NCBI GenBank assembly: GCA_965242775.1
Contig: CBDETI010000024.1
Span: 499,467-563,466, forward strand
Source of the DNA: JAWPMT01 sp965242775
GTDB lineage: Bacteria; Bacteroidota; Bacteroidia; Cytophagales; Cyclobacteriaceae
Direction: 5' to 3'
DNA: 64,000 bases
Position 1 is the first letter of the stretch; the number at the start of each line of letters is the position of its first letter. A model generated the notes under the pieces. That model saw only the letters and a program-made list of their open reading frames with translations, made no database searches and was not told where the DNA came from. Shown in pieces: positions 25,795 to 35,974 of the stretch. Position numbers and translations under genes: made by a program.

Positions 25795-28773
25795 ATGAAA
25801 AATAAAGGCTTTGTGGTCTTTTTGACCATCATAATATCGCTACTATGTGTTTATTACTTGTCATTCACGTTCGTAGCTCAGTCCATTCAAGAGGACGCCA
25901 CCATGGATGCCACCGACAATAGTGGGAACATCAATTTTGCCGAAAAACAACGTTATCTCGACTCAGTTTGGAACGAGCCTGTCTATAATCTGGTGGGTAT
26001 CGACTATACCTACGAGGATATCAAGGAAACAGAATTAAACCTGGGTTTGGATCTTCAGGGAGGCATGCACGTGACTTTGGAGGTCTCGCCAATCGACATA
26101 TTAAAAGGATTAAGTGGAAATAACTCTGATGAGGATTTTCAGCAATCCCTGATCGAAGCACAACGAAATATTCGGGGGACCCAGCGTAACTATGTAGATG
26201 AATTCTACGCTGTTTTTAAGGAAAAATCACCGGACAAAACCCTGGCCTATGTCTTTTCAAATGCCAGCAATCGTGGCAGGATCAATTTAAATAGTACCGA
26301 TGAAGAAGTATTAGATATTATCAACGAGGAAGTAGATGGTGCCATTGACCGGTCTTTTGAGATACTTCGGACAAGAATTGATAGGTTCGGAACTTCCCAG
26401 CCTTCCATTCAGATTTTGCAAGGCACAAGCCGAATCCAGATTGAACTGCCTGGTGTAGATAACCCCGAGCGGGTGCGGAAGCTGCTGCAAGGAGTAGCGA
26501 AGTTAGAATTTTGGGAGGTATATGAGATCAACGAGGTTAGTCCGGTTTTGACACGGATCAACGACTTCATCGCTGCTGAATTGCGGACTGCACTTCCAGA
26601 GGGTGCACTGACCGAAGATGATGCCAGTGCTGCTGATGATCTGTCATCACTTTTAGTAGGTGAAGATAACGCCGATTCTACTGCCAGTGGAACAGACTCC
26701 ACCGCAGCGGCTGCTGACTCTGCGGCTACTAATACCGTTAATTCCCCACTGCTGACCTTGATCAAGCCAGGGTACGGTCTTGTCTATGAGCAAAAAGACA
26801 CAGCTAAGATCAACAGGATTTTGGAGCGGGAAGATGTACAGGTGCTTATTCCAAATACTATGAAGTTTCTATGGGCCGTCAAGCCCTTTGAAGTGGAAGG
26901 CGTATCCGATGAAAAGCCCCTGGAATTGTATGCTATCAAGCAATCCCGAACTGGCCGGGCGCCACTGACCGGCGAGACCATTACTGATGCACGACAAGAC
27001 CTTGATGAGCGGTCTAGACCGGCAGTCTCGATGCAAATGAATGCCACAGGAGCCAAAACATGGAAGCGGCTTACGGCTTCTAATGTCAACAGAAGAATAG
27101 CCATTGTTTTGGATAATTATGTTTATTCGGCGCCTGTAGTTCAAGGTGAGATCCCCAATGGAAGTTCTTCTATTGCGGGCAATTTTACGATCGATGAAGC
27201 CAAGGATCTGGCCAATATATTGAAAGCCGGAGCACTTCCTGCGCCTACTACAATCGTGGAGGATGTAGTGATCGGGCCAACTTTGGGAGAGGTGGCCCAG
27301 AAACAAGGGATCACTTCTATTATCGCTGGTCTTGTGGTGGTGATCCTGTTTATGGTTATTTATTATGCCAAAGGGGGGATCATCGCCAATGTGGCATTGT
27401 TCTTTAATATTTTCTTCATTTTGGGAATATTGGCTCAGTTAGGTGCTGCATTTACACTTGCTGGCGCGGCCGGCGTGGTACTTACCATTGGTATGTCTAT
27501 CGATGCCAACGTCCTGATATTTGAACGCATTAAAGAGGAACTCCGGAATGGGGCCGGTTTAAAGCAATCGATCAGCTCAGGTTACCAAAAAGCATATTGG
27601 TCCATTTTTGACGCTAACGTCACCACCTTCATCACTGGCTTCTTGCTGTATGCCCTGGGTCAAGGTCCTGTCAAAGGATTCGCCATTACACTGATGATAG
27701 GTATCGTTTGCTCTTTTTTCAGCGCGGTATTTATTACCCGAGTGATTGTCGAAGCTTTTTCCGGGAAAGGGGATCAAAGCAAGATTTCGTTTGCCAATGC
27801 ATTTTCACGCAATGCCCTGACCAACCTGTCTATCAATTTCCTGGGTAAACGCAAGTTTGCCTATCTATTCAGCTTGATTTTCATTGGATTGGGGATCGTT
27901 GCATTGATCACAAAGGGACTGACCCTTGGTGTGGATTTCAAAGGTGGCCGCGCATACGTGGTGTCATTTGAAGAACCAGTTGAACCTTCAGCGCTACGCA
28001 ACTACCTGGTAAGTAATACTTTCGAGGATGGTAGCGCGGAAGTCAAATTTTTTGGCGCTAATAACAGACTAAAAGTGACGACAAGCTATTTGATCGATGA
28101 CGAATCTGACGAAGCGGATGCCAATGTCAGGGCTTTGGTCATTGAAGGAGTTTCAGGTCACACAGGACTGGCCTTTTCCAGCAACGAGGAGGCTTTGGAT
28201 GCAACAAACTTCACGATTTTGAGCTCATCAAAGGTAGGAGCGACCATTGCCGATGATATTAAAAATTCATCCTATAAGTCTGCCATTTTCGCCCTGATCT
28301 GCATATTCGCCTATATCGTGATTCGTTTTAGGAAGTGGCAATTTGGCCTCGGTGCAATTGTGGCGCTGTTTCATGATACCTTATTCGTACTGTCTGCTTT
28401 TGCAATGGCCAATGTGCTGGGCATTTCCTTTGAAGCAGATCAAGTTTTCGTGGCAGCGATTTTGACGATTATCGGATACTCCATCAACGATACGGTGGTT
28501 GTTTTTGACAGAATTAGGGAAAACCTGGGCATTAAATCAGGGTCTGAATTGCAAGCGGTCTTCAACGAGTCCCTGAACAATACAATATCCAGAACCCTGA
28601 TCACGTCGGTGACGACTCTGATTGTGGTAATCATCTTATTCCTTTTCGGTGGTGCTGCACTCCAAGGGTTTTCATTTGCTTTGATCGTAGGTATTCTGAT
28701 CGGAACCTATTCATCGATATATATTGCTACACCAGTAGCTATGGACTTGAGTATCAAAAAAGGAGTTTCATAA
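25795..28773 (+). CDS. secDF: Protein translocase SecDF, fused
   Basis: Ion-driven partner of SecYEG that pulls exported proteins across the inner membrane. 992 residues: SecD (1 to about 660) fused to SecF (about 680-992), a fusion usual in Bacteroidota. One N-terminal helix, a large periplasmic domain with the LGLDLQGGMHV motif, and two blocks of five helices. An Ala/Ser/Asp/Thr-rich insertion of about 40 residues (near 285-320) interrupts the periplasmic part. The SecF half shows GVDFKGG and DTVVVFDRIREN. A strong terminator follows. Confidence 0.97.
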   Translation: MKNKGFVVFLTIIISLLCVYYLSFTFVAQSIQEDATMDATDNSGNINFAEKQRYLDSVWNEPVYNLVGIDYTYEDIKETELNLGLDLQGGMHVTLEVSPIDILKGLSGNNSDEDFQQSLIEAQRNIRGTQRNYVDEFYAVFKEKSPDKTLAYVFSNASNRGRINLNSTDEEVLDIINEEVDGAIDRSFEILRTRIDRFGTSQPSIQILQGTSRIQIELPGVDNPERVRKLLQGVAKLEFWEVYEINEVSPVLTRINDFIAAELRTALPEGALTEDDASAADDLSSLLVGEDNADSTASGTDSTAAAADSAATNTVNSPLLTLIKPGYGLVYEQKDTAKINRILEREDVQVLIPNTMKFLWAVKPFEVEGVSDEKPLELYAIKQSRTGRAPLTGETITDARQDLDERSRPAVSMQMNATGAKTWKRLTASNVNRRIAIVLDNYVYSAPVVQGEIPNGSSSIAGNFTIDEAKDLANILKAGALPAPTTIVEDVVIGPTLGEVAQKQGITSIIAGLVVVILFMVIYYAKGGIIANVALFFNIFFILGILAQLGAAFTLAGAAGVVLTIGMSIDANVLIFERIKEELRNGAGLKQSISSGYQKAYWSIFDANVTTFITGFLLYALGQGPVKGFAITLMIGIVCSFFSAVFITRVIVEAFSGKGDQSKISFANAFSRNALTNLSINFLGKRKFAYLFSLIFIGLGIVALITKGLTLGVDFKGGRAYVVSFEEPVEPSALRNYLVSNTFEDGSAEVKFFGANNRLKVTTSYLIDDESDEADANVRALVIEGVSGHTGLAFSSNEEALDATNFTILSSSKVGATIADDIKNSSYKSAIFALICIFAYIVIRFRKWQFGLGAIVALFHDTLFVLSAFAMANVLGISFEADQVFVAAILTIIGYSINDTVVVFDRIRENLGIKSGSELQAVFNESLNNTISRTLITSVTTLIVVIILFLFGGAALQGFSFALIVGILIGTYSSIYIATPVAMDLSIKKGVS

Positions 28774-28791
28774 AAAATCTGCGAGTTTATC

Positions 28792-28826
28792 AAAGGCCAC
28801 GCTACATTGTAGGGTGGCCTTTTTGC
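28792..28826 (+). terminator. Rho-independent terminator after secDF
   Basis: AAAGGCCAC (28792-28800) pairs with GTGGCCTTT (28814-28822), followed by T residues; the loop can form an extra CTAC/GTAG stem. Starts 19 bases after the secDF stop. Confidence 0.85.
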
Positions 28827-28884
28827 TTTTAATAAGCGATTCTTTACTAAATTAGACTTTAGTCGACAAGGCCAAATTTTTTAT

Positions 28885-29529
28885 ATGGCGCAAGCTTCTC
28901 GTCATCCCATCTATTTTGCCGCCTTTCTGGGTGTTCTCTTAGCACTCATTGCTCTCGTCGATTCTACTGTCAAAATGAGGCTATATCCCGCCGATGAAGT
29001 ACTGGAACCCAAGGTAAAAGAAACAATGAAAGCGCCTGAGAAAAAGGCGGCAGCAGCTGCCCAACCAAAGGAGCCAAAAGAAGCAACGGAGTTACCAAAA
29101 GAGGAAGAACCAAGTGAGAGCTTGCTGGAATTCGAAGAGGGGTTGCGAGCCTATAAAATGGATGTGCTTTCGAAGTTGGCACCGGGTGAAAAGCGCATGG
29201 ATGTGGTTGTTCGGTACTACCCTCATGCGCCAGATGGAGATGCTGTCTATCGTCTGGAAGAATTGGGATATTATCTTCATGAAAGGCCCACCGATCCCGG
29301 AACCACCAGCACACCGTCTAACTCCCTTTTTTACGGAGATGATGTGCCTGTAGAAGATGTTCAGCTTGTGGCTATCACTTTATTGGATGCTGGGATACCG
29401 CTTAGGCAGATTGTACCTTCCAAATTTCACGCTGATTGGAAGGCAGGTGCCCTGGAAATAGGAGCGGATCAAACCGTGGCGAGCTTGCCTATATTGACGA
29501 AAACGACCATAAGAAATTTCAGAAAGTAG
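28885..29529 (+). CDS. Membrane-anchored protein with LytR_C-like domain
   Basis: 214 residues. One N-terminal helix (about 10-27), a Lys/Glu/Pro/Ala-rich spacer (45-80) and a soluble domain at about 100-190. The pattern of a strand (VVVRYYP), a helix with LEELGYY, a YGDDVP turn and a second helix resembles the LytR C-terminal domain found on envelope proteins. Assignment is by pattern only. It is preceded by the secDF terminator and followed closely by an AHSA1-type gene. Confidence 0.55.
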   Translation: MAQASRHPIYFAAFLGVLLALIALVDSTVKMRLYPADEVLEPKVKETMKAPEKKAAAAAQPKEPKEATELPKEEEPSESLLEFEEGLRAYKMDVLSKLAPGEKRMDVVVRYYPHAPDGDAVYRLEELGYYLHERPTDPGTTSTPSNSLFYGDDVPVEDVQLVAITLLDAGIPLRQIVPSKFHADWKAGALEIGADQTVASLPILTKTTIRNFRK

Positions 29530-29575
29530 CTTTCAATCAGGGCAACTCCTTATCTTTAAACAAAGCGATCAACCT

Positions 29576-29965
29576 ATGGAATTTGAATTGGAAACAACAC
29601 TACCAGCCAGCGCTTCAGCAGTTTATGAGGCATGGCTAGATAGCGACCAGCACTCGGATATGACCGGTGGTCAGGCACTCATTACAGAAGATGAAGGAGA
29701 TAAATTCACTGCCTGGGACGGCTACATCTGGGGGACCAATCTCGAATTGAAGAAAGATCAGTACATCAAGCAGACCTGGCGCACTTCCGAGTTTCAGGAG
29801 GACCAGCCAAATTCGATTTTAGAAGTCTTTTTCTCGTCTAAGGGCGATAATGAGTGTCTTTTGCGTCTTAAGCATTCAGAACTGACGGATGCAGATGAAC
29901 ACTACAAGCAGGGATGGATCGACAATTACTTTGAGCCGATGAACCTATACTTTTCTGGTAGTTAG
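29576..29965 (+). CDS. AHSA1/SRPBCC-domain protein
   Basis: 129 residues, cytoplasmic. The pattern TLPASASAVYEAWLDSDQHSDMTGG and the later W..GYIWGTNLEL and LRLKHSEL is that of the activator-of-Hsp90-ATPase-like (SRPBCC) family, small proteins that bind hydrophobic ligands or assist in stress responses. The exact ligand is unknown. Its last 21 bases overlap the convergent FAD-dehydrogenase gene. Confidence 0.8.
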   Translation: MEFELETTLPASASAVYEAWLDSDQHSDMTGGQALITEDEGDKFTAWDGYIWGTNLELKKDQYIKQTWRTSEFQEDQPNSILEVFFSSKGDNECLLRLKHSELTDADEHYKQGWIDNYFEPMNLYFSGS

Positions 29966-31516
29966 CCCCAAAAGCGCGGTGCCAAGTGCTTCTGCACACT
30001 TCTCCCCGTCCATAGCCGCACTAACTATTCCTCCGGCATATCCTGCACCTTCGCCGCAAGGAAATAACCCTTTGATTTGGGGATGTTCCAATGTCTCCGG
30101 CATGCGAGGAATTCTAACAGGAGACGAGGTGCGGCTTTCAACGCCAATTAATTGAGCATCATTGGTTAAAAACCCCTTCATTCTACGTCCCAAATACCTA
30201 AACCCTTGCTGCATTCTTTGGCTGATAAAAGGAGGCAGAACTTCCTGTAAGTCAGTTGATAGTAGCCCAGGCTGATAGGAAGTATCATTTAGGGTGGCGG
30301 ACACTTTTTTATCCAGGAAGTCACCTAATCGCTGGGCAGGGGCAGTTTGTTTTTGGCCACCCATGTGCCAAGCTTTTTTTTCAATCTCTTCCTGAAATTT
30401 CAGGGCAGCCAGGGGCCCCTCGTACTTACCAAGATCTTCGATTTCCACCGCGACTACCATGCCCGAATTTGCAAACTTACCGTCACGGCGAGAAGGGCTC
30501 ATGCCATTGACGACCAATTCACCCGGGCTTGTGGCAGCTGGTACTATGAATCCCCCGGGGCACATGCAAAAAGAAAACATGCCTCGACGTGACCCCTTCA
30601 GGCTGGTCTGGCAAGAGAGACTATAAGCTGCCGCGGGCAGATAATCACCTCGTTCGCCGTGATATTGGATTTTATCAATTATCGACTGGGGATGTTCCAC
30701 CCGCACTCCCAACGCAAATGGTTTTTCCTCAATCGAAATTCCCTTGCGGTCGAGCAGGTAAAATATGTCCCGAGCAGAATGCCCCGTAGCGAGAATCACC
30801 CCTAGTCCTTCGATATGGGTGCCGTCGGCGGTTTTGATGCCGGTCACACTGTTTCGCCTTATTATCAGTTCTGTTACGCGCTGTTCAAAAAGTACCTCGC
30901 CACCATGAGCAAGGATTGTTTCTCTCAGTGCTGTGACAATCTTGGGTAGTTTATTGGTCCCAATGTGTGGATGAGCTTCATACAAGATATCCTCCGAGGC
31001 TCCATGAGCCACAAGTATCTCGAAAATGCGTCGAATGCTTCCCCGCTTCTTTGATCGGGTATAGAGTTTTCCATCAGAATAAGTGCCTGCACCCCCTTCT
31101 CCGAAGCAGTAGTTGGAATCAGGATTGACTACATGGTCTTTGTTAATGGCAGCTAAATCCCTTCTTCGAGCGCGTACATCCTTTCCACGCTCGACGACAA
31201 TGGGTTTGATGCCAAGCTCTATACACTTTAAAGCCGCGAAGAGCCCGGCTGGGCCAGCACCTACAATAATTGCAGGGGATTTCGCACCAACATGATGTTC
31301 AGGAGGTTGATATTCCACGAATTCCGTAGAGAATGCCTTTTCGTCTATCTCGACGGCAAGATTGATCTTGATATTTTTCTTGCGTGCATCTACAGAGCGC
31401 CTGACAATCCGAAAAAACTGGCCTTCTGCAAGTAGACCGCTTTTCTTTAGAAACTGCTCCAGCCTTGCAGCATCAAAACCTTCGGCAGGTTGAACTTGTA
31501 TGGTGTGCTGTTTCAT
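29945..31516 (-). CDS. FAD-dependent dehydrogenase (COG2509-like)
   Basis: 523 residues. After an N-terminal domain of about 75 residues comes the FAD-binding GAGPAG (86-91) and its ERGKDV turn, then a Cys/Gly-rich middle (NYCFGEGGAGTYSDG) typical of the uncharacterised FAD-dependent dehydrogenases of COG2509. The C-terminus closes with FPCGEGAGYAGGIVSAAMDG. The electron acceptor and substrate are unknown. Last gene of the batD operon, 32 bases after nfuA. Confidence 0.85.
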   Translation of the reverse strand: MKQHTIQVQPAEGFDAARLEQFLKKSGLLAEGQFFRIVRRSVDARKKNIKINLAVEIDEKAFSTEFVEYQPPEHHVGAKSPAIIVGAGPAGLFAALKCIELGIKPIVVERGKDVRARRRDLAAINKDHVVNPDSNYCFGEGGAGTYSDGKLYTRSKKRGSIRRIFEILVAHGASEDILYEAHPHIGTNKLPKIVTALRETILAHGGEVLFEQRVTELIIRRNSVTGIKTADGTHIEGLGVILATGHSARDIFYLLDRKGISIEEKPFALGVRVEHPQSIIDKIQYHGERGDYLPAAAYSLSCQTSLKGSRRGMFSFCMCPGGFIVPAATSPGELVVNGMSPSRRDGKFANSGMVVAVEIEDLGKYEGPLAALKFQEEIEKKAWHMGGQKQTAPAQRLGDFLDKKVSATLNDTSYQPGLLSTDLQEVLPPFISQRMQQGFRYLGRRMKGFLTNDAQLIGVESRTSSPVRIPRMPETLEHPQIKGLFPCGEGAGYAGGIVSAAMDGEKCAEALGTALLGLTTRKV

Positions 31517-31548
31517 AGTTGAGGACGACAGGCCAACACGGAGGTGTA

Positions 31549-32136
31549 TTAGCCTTCTACTGCCTCCACGGCCTGAACCTCAGGAACCATTCGTTTTAAT
31601 AGGTTCTCAATTCCGGCTTTGAGGGTGACCGTGCTGGAGGGGCAGCCTGAGCAAGATCCTTGCAGGGTCACCTTGACCGTGCCTTCATGCATGGAATGAA
31701 ACGATATGGCGCCACCGTCCATCTCAACAGCAGGTTTGATATACTCATCGAGAATATTGACTATCTGTTGCTCCAGATCGGAGGCGGTAGCACTGGCTTC
31801 TCTTGCCACTTCTTTGGTTTTAGAGGATGATACGAGCAAAGGCTCCTGGTTTTCAAGGTGGGACTTGATAATCTGCTGAATATCACCCTTCACTTCATAC
31901 CAATCCGTTTCAGGGGTTTTGGTGACAGTCACAAAATTGCTCATAAAGAATACCCCCCGCACATAGGGTAGTTGAAAGAGCTTTTGGGCAAGCGGAGATG
32001 CTGCACCTTCATCCGCAGTGCGGAAATCCTGGCTTTCACCCTCTGGCATCAACATAAAGTTGGCCACGAACTTGAGCGAGTTAGGGTTAGGGTTAGACTC
32101 AGTATACATTGATATGGGCTGTGCTGTGCTTTCCAT
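31549..32136 (-). CDS. nfuA: Fe-S cluster carrier, NifU C-terminal type
   Basis: Carries Fe-S clusters from assembly to target enzymes. 195 residues: an Nfu N-terminal domain (about 10-95, TESNPNPNSLKF) and a NifU C-terminal domain (about 120-190) with the cluster CxxC at Cys162 and Cys165 in GSCSGCPSS. The longer start MESTAQPIS is used; a start at Met10 is also possible. Lies 13 bases after the symporter gene in a six-gene run. Confidence 0.88.
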   Translation of the reverse strand: MESTAQPISMYTESNPNPNSLKFVANFMLMPEGESQDFRTADEGAASPLAQKLFQLPYVRGVFFMSNFVTVTKTPETDWYEVKGDIQQIIKSHLENQEPLLVSSSKTKEVAREASATASDLEQQIVNILDEYIKPAVEMDGGAISFHSMHEGTVKVTLQGSCSGCPSSTVTLKAGIENLLKRMVPEVQAVEAVEG

Positions 32137-32149
32137 AATTATTTCTTAA

Positions 32150-33559
32150 TCAATATTTTGTCAATTCACCTTCTGACTTGGCTATCAGGGTAGAAACAGT
32201 GGCGTCGCCAGTAACGTTCACTACCGTGCGGCACATGTCCAAAAATCTGTCGACTGGAAAAATAATGGCAACCCACGCGGGATTCAGACCGACTGATTGT
32301 AACACGATGATCATCATGATAAGGCCTGCACTTGGCACGGCTGCCGCTCCGATGGAGGCCAAAGAAGCGGTCAACACTATCATGAGCTGTTGTCCAATAG
32401 TCAGATCTACCAGGTGAAGCTGGGCCATGAAAATTACCGCGACTGCTTGGTGAAGGCTCGTGCCATCCATATTTACCGTGGCGCCGATCGGTAAGACAAA
32501 ACTTGTTACCGTTTTAGGTACGCCCATATTTTCTTCTACACATTTCATGGTGACGGGCAAAGTAGCGACGCTGGAGCTTGTGGAAAAAGCCAGAAATTGG
32601 GCGGAACTCATGTTTTTAAAGAACTCTTTGTATCCGAGTTTTCTTACAAAAATCTGTAGGATCAGTGGGTACACTACAAAAACCACAAAGAACAACCCGC
32701 CGAGCAGCGTCAAGGAATAGGACCCCAATCCGAGAAAAATTTCAAAGACCTCCGCCGGTGTATCGGCCATTTTGGCTACGATCCCTGCCAAAAGCGCAAA
32801 GACGAAGAAAGGGGCAGCCTCCATGACGATCACCATCATTTTTAGGAAGATGGCATTGATACCTTCTATAAACTGTACTACCGGCTTAGACTTCTCTTTG
32901 GGGATCAACACGATGGTCACACCAAAGAATATCGCGAAGGTGATGACTTGTAGCATCAACCGATTATTGGAAATAGAAAGTATGATGTTCTCCGGCACCA
33001 TGTCTACGATAAACTGGAGCGGACTGGCTTCCTTTTGCGCCTGAGCGGAGCTCATTTTTTGCTCCAGGTCCATTTTTTCTGATTCCGACATCTCGCGACC
33101 TTTCTGCGCTTCTGAGAGGTATTTGGAATACTGTGGATCGGACAAGTAGGATTGGCCATCCTGTGAGAGTCCCATGTTATTGTCCTGGAGCCAGATTTCG
33201 TAAGAAAGTCGATTTTTGATCCGCTGCTCCATATCAACATGCGATCCTGGCTTTATTACGTTTACAAACGTCAGACCAACCCCTACCGCCAGTACAGTTG
33301 TCGCCATATAAGCCAATAAGGTTTTCCCCCCTAATCGACCCAATTTCGACACGTCACTAAGACCTGCCACACCACTAATGATGCTGAACATTACCAGGGG
33401 CACGGCGATGAACTTTAGTATCCTAATGAAAATGGTTCCAAAAGGATCAATCCAGTTGATGGTAAAGTTATTCCAACCAAGGTAGCTCGAGGTGAATGAC
33501 CATATCACGCCCAGGATGAGCCCGAAAACGATCTTTACATGTAATGGGTATTTTTTCAT
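32150..33559 (-). CDS. Dicarboxylate/amino acid:cation symporter (second copy)
   Basis: 469 residues of the DAACS/SLC1 family, which take up glutamate, aspartate or C4-dicarboxylates with Na+ or H+. About eight helices and two hairpin loops. Seen: the serine-rich hairpin FSTSSSVATLP and the NMDGTSLH motif of the substrate site. The loop near residues 125-185 is longer than in the adjacent copy and rich in Gln, Ser and Glu. Six bases separate it from the upstream paralogue. Confidence 0.93.
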   Translation of the reverse strand: MKKYPLHVKIVFGLILGVIWSFTSSYLGWNNFTINWIDPFGTIFIRILKFIAVPLVMFSIISGVAGLSDVSKLGRLGGKTLLAYMATTVLAVGVGLTFVNVIKPGSHVDMEQRIKNRLSYEIWLQDNNMGLSQDGQSYLSDPQYSKYLSEAQKGREMSESEKMDLEQKMSSAQAQKEASPLQFIVDMVPENIILSISNNRLMLQVITFAIFFGVTIVLIPKEKSKPVVQFIEGINAIFLKMMVIVMEAAPFFVFALLAGIVAKMADTPAEVFEIFLGLGSYSLTLLGGLFFVVFVVYPLILQIFVRKLGYKEFFKNMSSAQFLAFSTSSSVATLPVTMKCVEENMGVPKTVTSFVLPIGATVNMDGTSLHQAVAVIFMAQLHLVDLTIGQQLMIVLTASLASIGAAAVPSAGLIMMIIVLQSVGLNPAWVAIIFPVDRFLDMCRTVVNVTGDATVSTLIAKSEGELTKY

Positions 33560-33565
33560 AATTGT

Positions 33566-34879
33566 TTAGTCATCAACATGTTCCCGCAAAATCTGTTCAT
33601 CCAGGGAATTTTCGGTACTTGCAACCACTACCGAAACGGAGGCGTCTCCGGATATATTGACCATTGTTCTGATCATATCCAAGATTCTCTCCGGAGCCAT
33701 AATAAGAGCGATACCAGCCGCAGGAATCCCCACCGCTTCAAGTACAACTACCAACATTACCAGGCCTGCCCCCGGGACCCCAGCGGTGCCAACGGCGGCT
33801 AACGTCGCTGTTAACACAATCATAATTTGCGAGGCGATGGACAATTCCAAACCCAGTGCTTGAGCAATAAAAACGGCGGAGACACCCTGATATAGACTCG
33901 TGCCGTTCATGTTGATCGTGGCGCCCAGTGGCAAAACAAAACTGCTCACCTCTTCAGATACGCCCAGGTGCTTCTCGACCCGTTCCATTGTGACTGGCAG
34001 CGTGGCCGTGCTAGAGCTGGTACTAAACCCCAATAACATGGCAGGCCGCATGCCCTTAAAGAAATCGAAGTACTTGATCTTGGAAAAACGCTGGATCATC
34101 AGTGGATAGACCAAGGTCATCATGATGAACATACCAATGATCACAGTCAGTGTATACCATAGCAATGCATACAACAACTCCCAGGCTTTTCCAGGGTCGT
34201 CTCCGGCGATCTCCACAATTAAAGCAGTCATCAACGCAAAAACACCATATGGAGCCAATAGCATGATGAATTGGACAATCTTCACTACCAGGTCGTTGAT
34301 ACCATTGAAAAAACTGAGAACAGTCTTGCCATTTTCTTTTGGGATTTTCAATAGCGCGATACCAATGAGTATCGCAAAAAATACCACTTGAAGCATGCTG
34401 CTATTGCTGGTTGCAGCCTGGAAAATATTGTCGGGTACCATGTCCACCAATGGCTGGAGAGGTCCCCGGTTCTGAATTTGTTCGGCGAAGTTGATCTTGC
34501 CTTCAGCATTTTCATTGTATAGGCTCATCAGGTTGGACCTGGTGTCTTGGGGTAGTTTTTCTCCAGGTTTGAGCAATGCTACGGTTGTTAAGCCGATTGT
34601 AATTGAGATAACAGTAGTCAGAATGAAGATGCCAAGGGTTTTGCCACCCATTCTTGAAAGCTTGGAGATGTCGCCAATATTAGCCACGCCAATGATCAGT
34701 GAGGCCAGCACCAGTGGGACAGCCACCATCTTCAAACCTCTAATAAAGATAGTGCCGACTGGCTTGATAAAATCAATGGCAAAGGAAGAAAGCCACGGCG
34801 ACTGAAGGGCGATCATGCCGAAAGCCAAACCCAGAGCCATTCCGATCAAAATCTGCGTGTGAATAGCGAGTTTCTTCAT
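33566..34879 (-). CDS. Dicarboxylate/amino acid:cation symporter (first copy)
   Basis: 437 residues, same DAACS family. The serine-rich FSTSSSTATLP hairpin and the NMNGTSLY substrate motif are intact. The two adjacent copies share the overall order but differ throughout in the DNA, so the duplication is old. Substrate by homology: glutamate, aspartate, succinate or malate. Follows aroC by nine bases. Confidence 0.93.
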   Translation of the reverse strand: MKKLAIHTQILIGMALGLAFGMIALQSPWLSSFAIDFIKPVGTIFIRGLKMVAVPLVLASLIIGVANIGDISKLSRMGGKTLGIFILTTVISITIGLTTVALLKPGEKLPQDTRSNLMSLYNENAEGKINFAEQIQNRGPLQPLVDMVPDNIFQAATSNSSMLQVVFFAILIGIALLKIPKENGKTVLSFFNGINDLVVKIVQFIMLLAPYGVFALMTALIVEIAGDDPGKAWELLYALLWYTLTVIIGMFIMMTLVYPLMIQRFSKIKYFDFFKGMRPAMLLGFSTSSSTATLPVTMERVEKHLGVSEEVSSFVLPLGATINMNGTSLYQGVSAVFIAQALGLELSIASQIMIVLTATLAAVGTAGVPGAGLVMLVVVLEAVGIPAAGIALIMAPERILDMIRTMVNISGDASVSVVVASTENSLDEQILREHVDD

Positions 34880-34888
34880 ATTATTAGG

Positions 34889-35974
34889 TTAATCCGCGCT
34901 CAATTTATTCGTTCTGGCGATCAAATAGAAATCCGCTATCACGAGTGCAGCCATAGCCTCTACAATTGGTACTGCTCTGGGAACCACACAGGGATCATGC
35001 CGTCCTTTTCCAGACACAACAACCGAATTTCCTTCCGTATCGACGCTATCCTGATCTTGCATAATCGTAGCTACAGGTTTAAAAGCAACATTGAAATAGA
35101 TATCCTCTCCATTGGAAATACCCCCCTGGATGCCGCCGGAGTAATTGGTTTTGGTTCGCACGGCACCGTCCTCCACCAAAAATTCATCGTTGTGTTGAGA
35201 ACCCTTCAGCTTTACTCCTTCAAAACCGCTGCCGTATTCGAAACCTTTTACGGCGTTGATTCCGAGCATTGCCTTCCCAAGGTCAGCATGAAGTTTGTCA
35301 AAAACAGGCTCCCCGAGACCTACGGGTACTCCCTTGATCACGCCGGTTACGATGCCGCCAACGGTATCCCTCTCTTTCCGAACCTGATCGATAAGTTCAA
35401 ACATCTTAGCAGCGGTTTCAGGGTCTGGGCAACGAACGTCGTTCGTTTCAGTCTGGCTCAAATCCAGGTCATGCAGGGTCTTTTCGAGCTTCAAATCCCC
35501 CACCTGCGACACAAACGCCGCGCATTCGATTCCTTTTGACTTAAGTAGCAGTTTAGCTATGGCCCCTGCCGCGACTCTGGCTGCGGTCTCTCTGGCTGAG
35601 CTCCTGCCACCCCCGCGATAATCCCTGATACCATATTTGACCTGATAAGTATAGTCGGCATGGGACGGGCGAAACTTACTTGCAATGTGTGAGTAGTCCT
35701 TACTTTTCTGATCTTTGTTACGGATGACCATCGAGATGGGTGTACCAGTGGTTTTACCGTCAAACACACCGGATTGGATCTCGACGGTATCCTCCTCTTT
35801 CCGTTGAGTCGTGATTTTTGATTGCCCCGGTTTACGTCGGGCCAACTCCGCCTGTATAAAAGCTTCGTCAACGGAAATCCCCGCCGGGCAGCCATCAATG
35901 ATCACACCTATAGCGGCCCCATGAGATTCGCCAAATGTGGTGATCCTAAAGAGTCTACCAAAACTATTGCCCAT
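34889..35974 (-). CDS. aroC: Chorismate synthase
   Basis: Last step of the shikimate pathway, making chorismate from EPSP with reduced FMN. 361 residues, standard length. Motifs: FGESHGAAIGVIIDGCPAG at the start, GGGRSSARETAARVAAG in the middle, and RHDPCVVPRAVPIVEAM at the end. The start overlaps the batD stop by one base, so the two are translationally coupled. Confidence 0.97.
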   Translation of the reverse strand: MGNSFGRLFRITTFGESHGAAIGVIIDGCPAGISVDEAFIQAELARRKPGQSKITTQRKEEDTVEIQSGVFDGKTTGTPISMVIRNKDQKSKDYSHIASKFRPSHADYTYQVKYGIRDYRGGGRSSARETAARVAAGAIAKLLLKSKGIECAAFVSQVGDLKLEKTLHDLDLSQTETNDVRCPDPETAAKMFELIDQVRKERDTVGGIVTGVIKGVPVGLGEPVFDKLHADLGKAMLGINAVKGFEYGSGFEGVKLKGSQHNDEFLVEDGAVRTKTNYSGGIQGGISNGEDIYFNVAFKPVATIMQDQDSVDTEGNSVVVSGKGRHDPCVVPRAVPIVEAMAALVIADFYLIARTNKLSAD

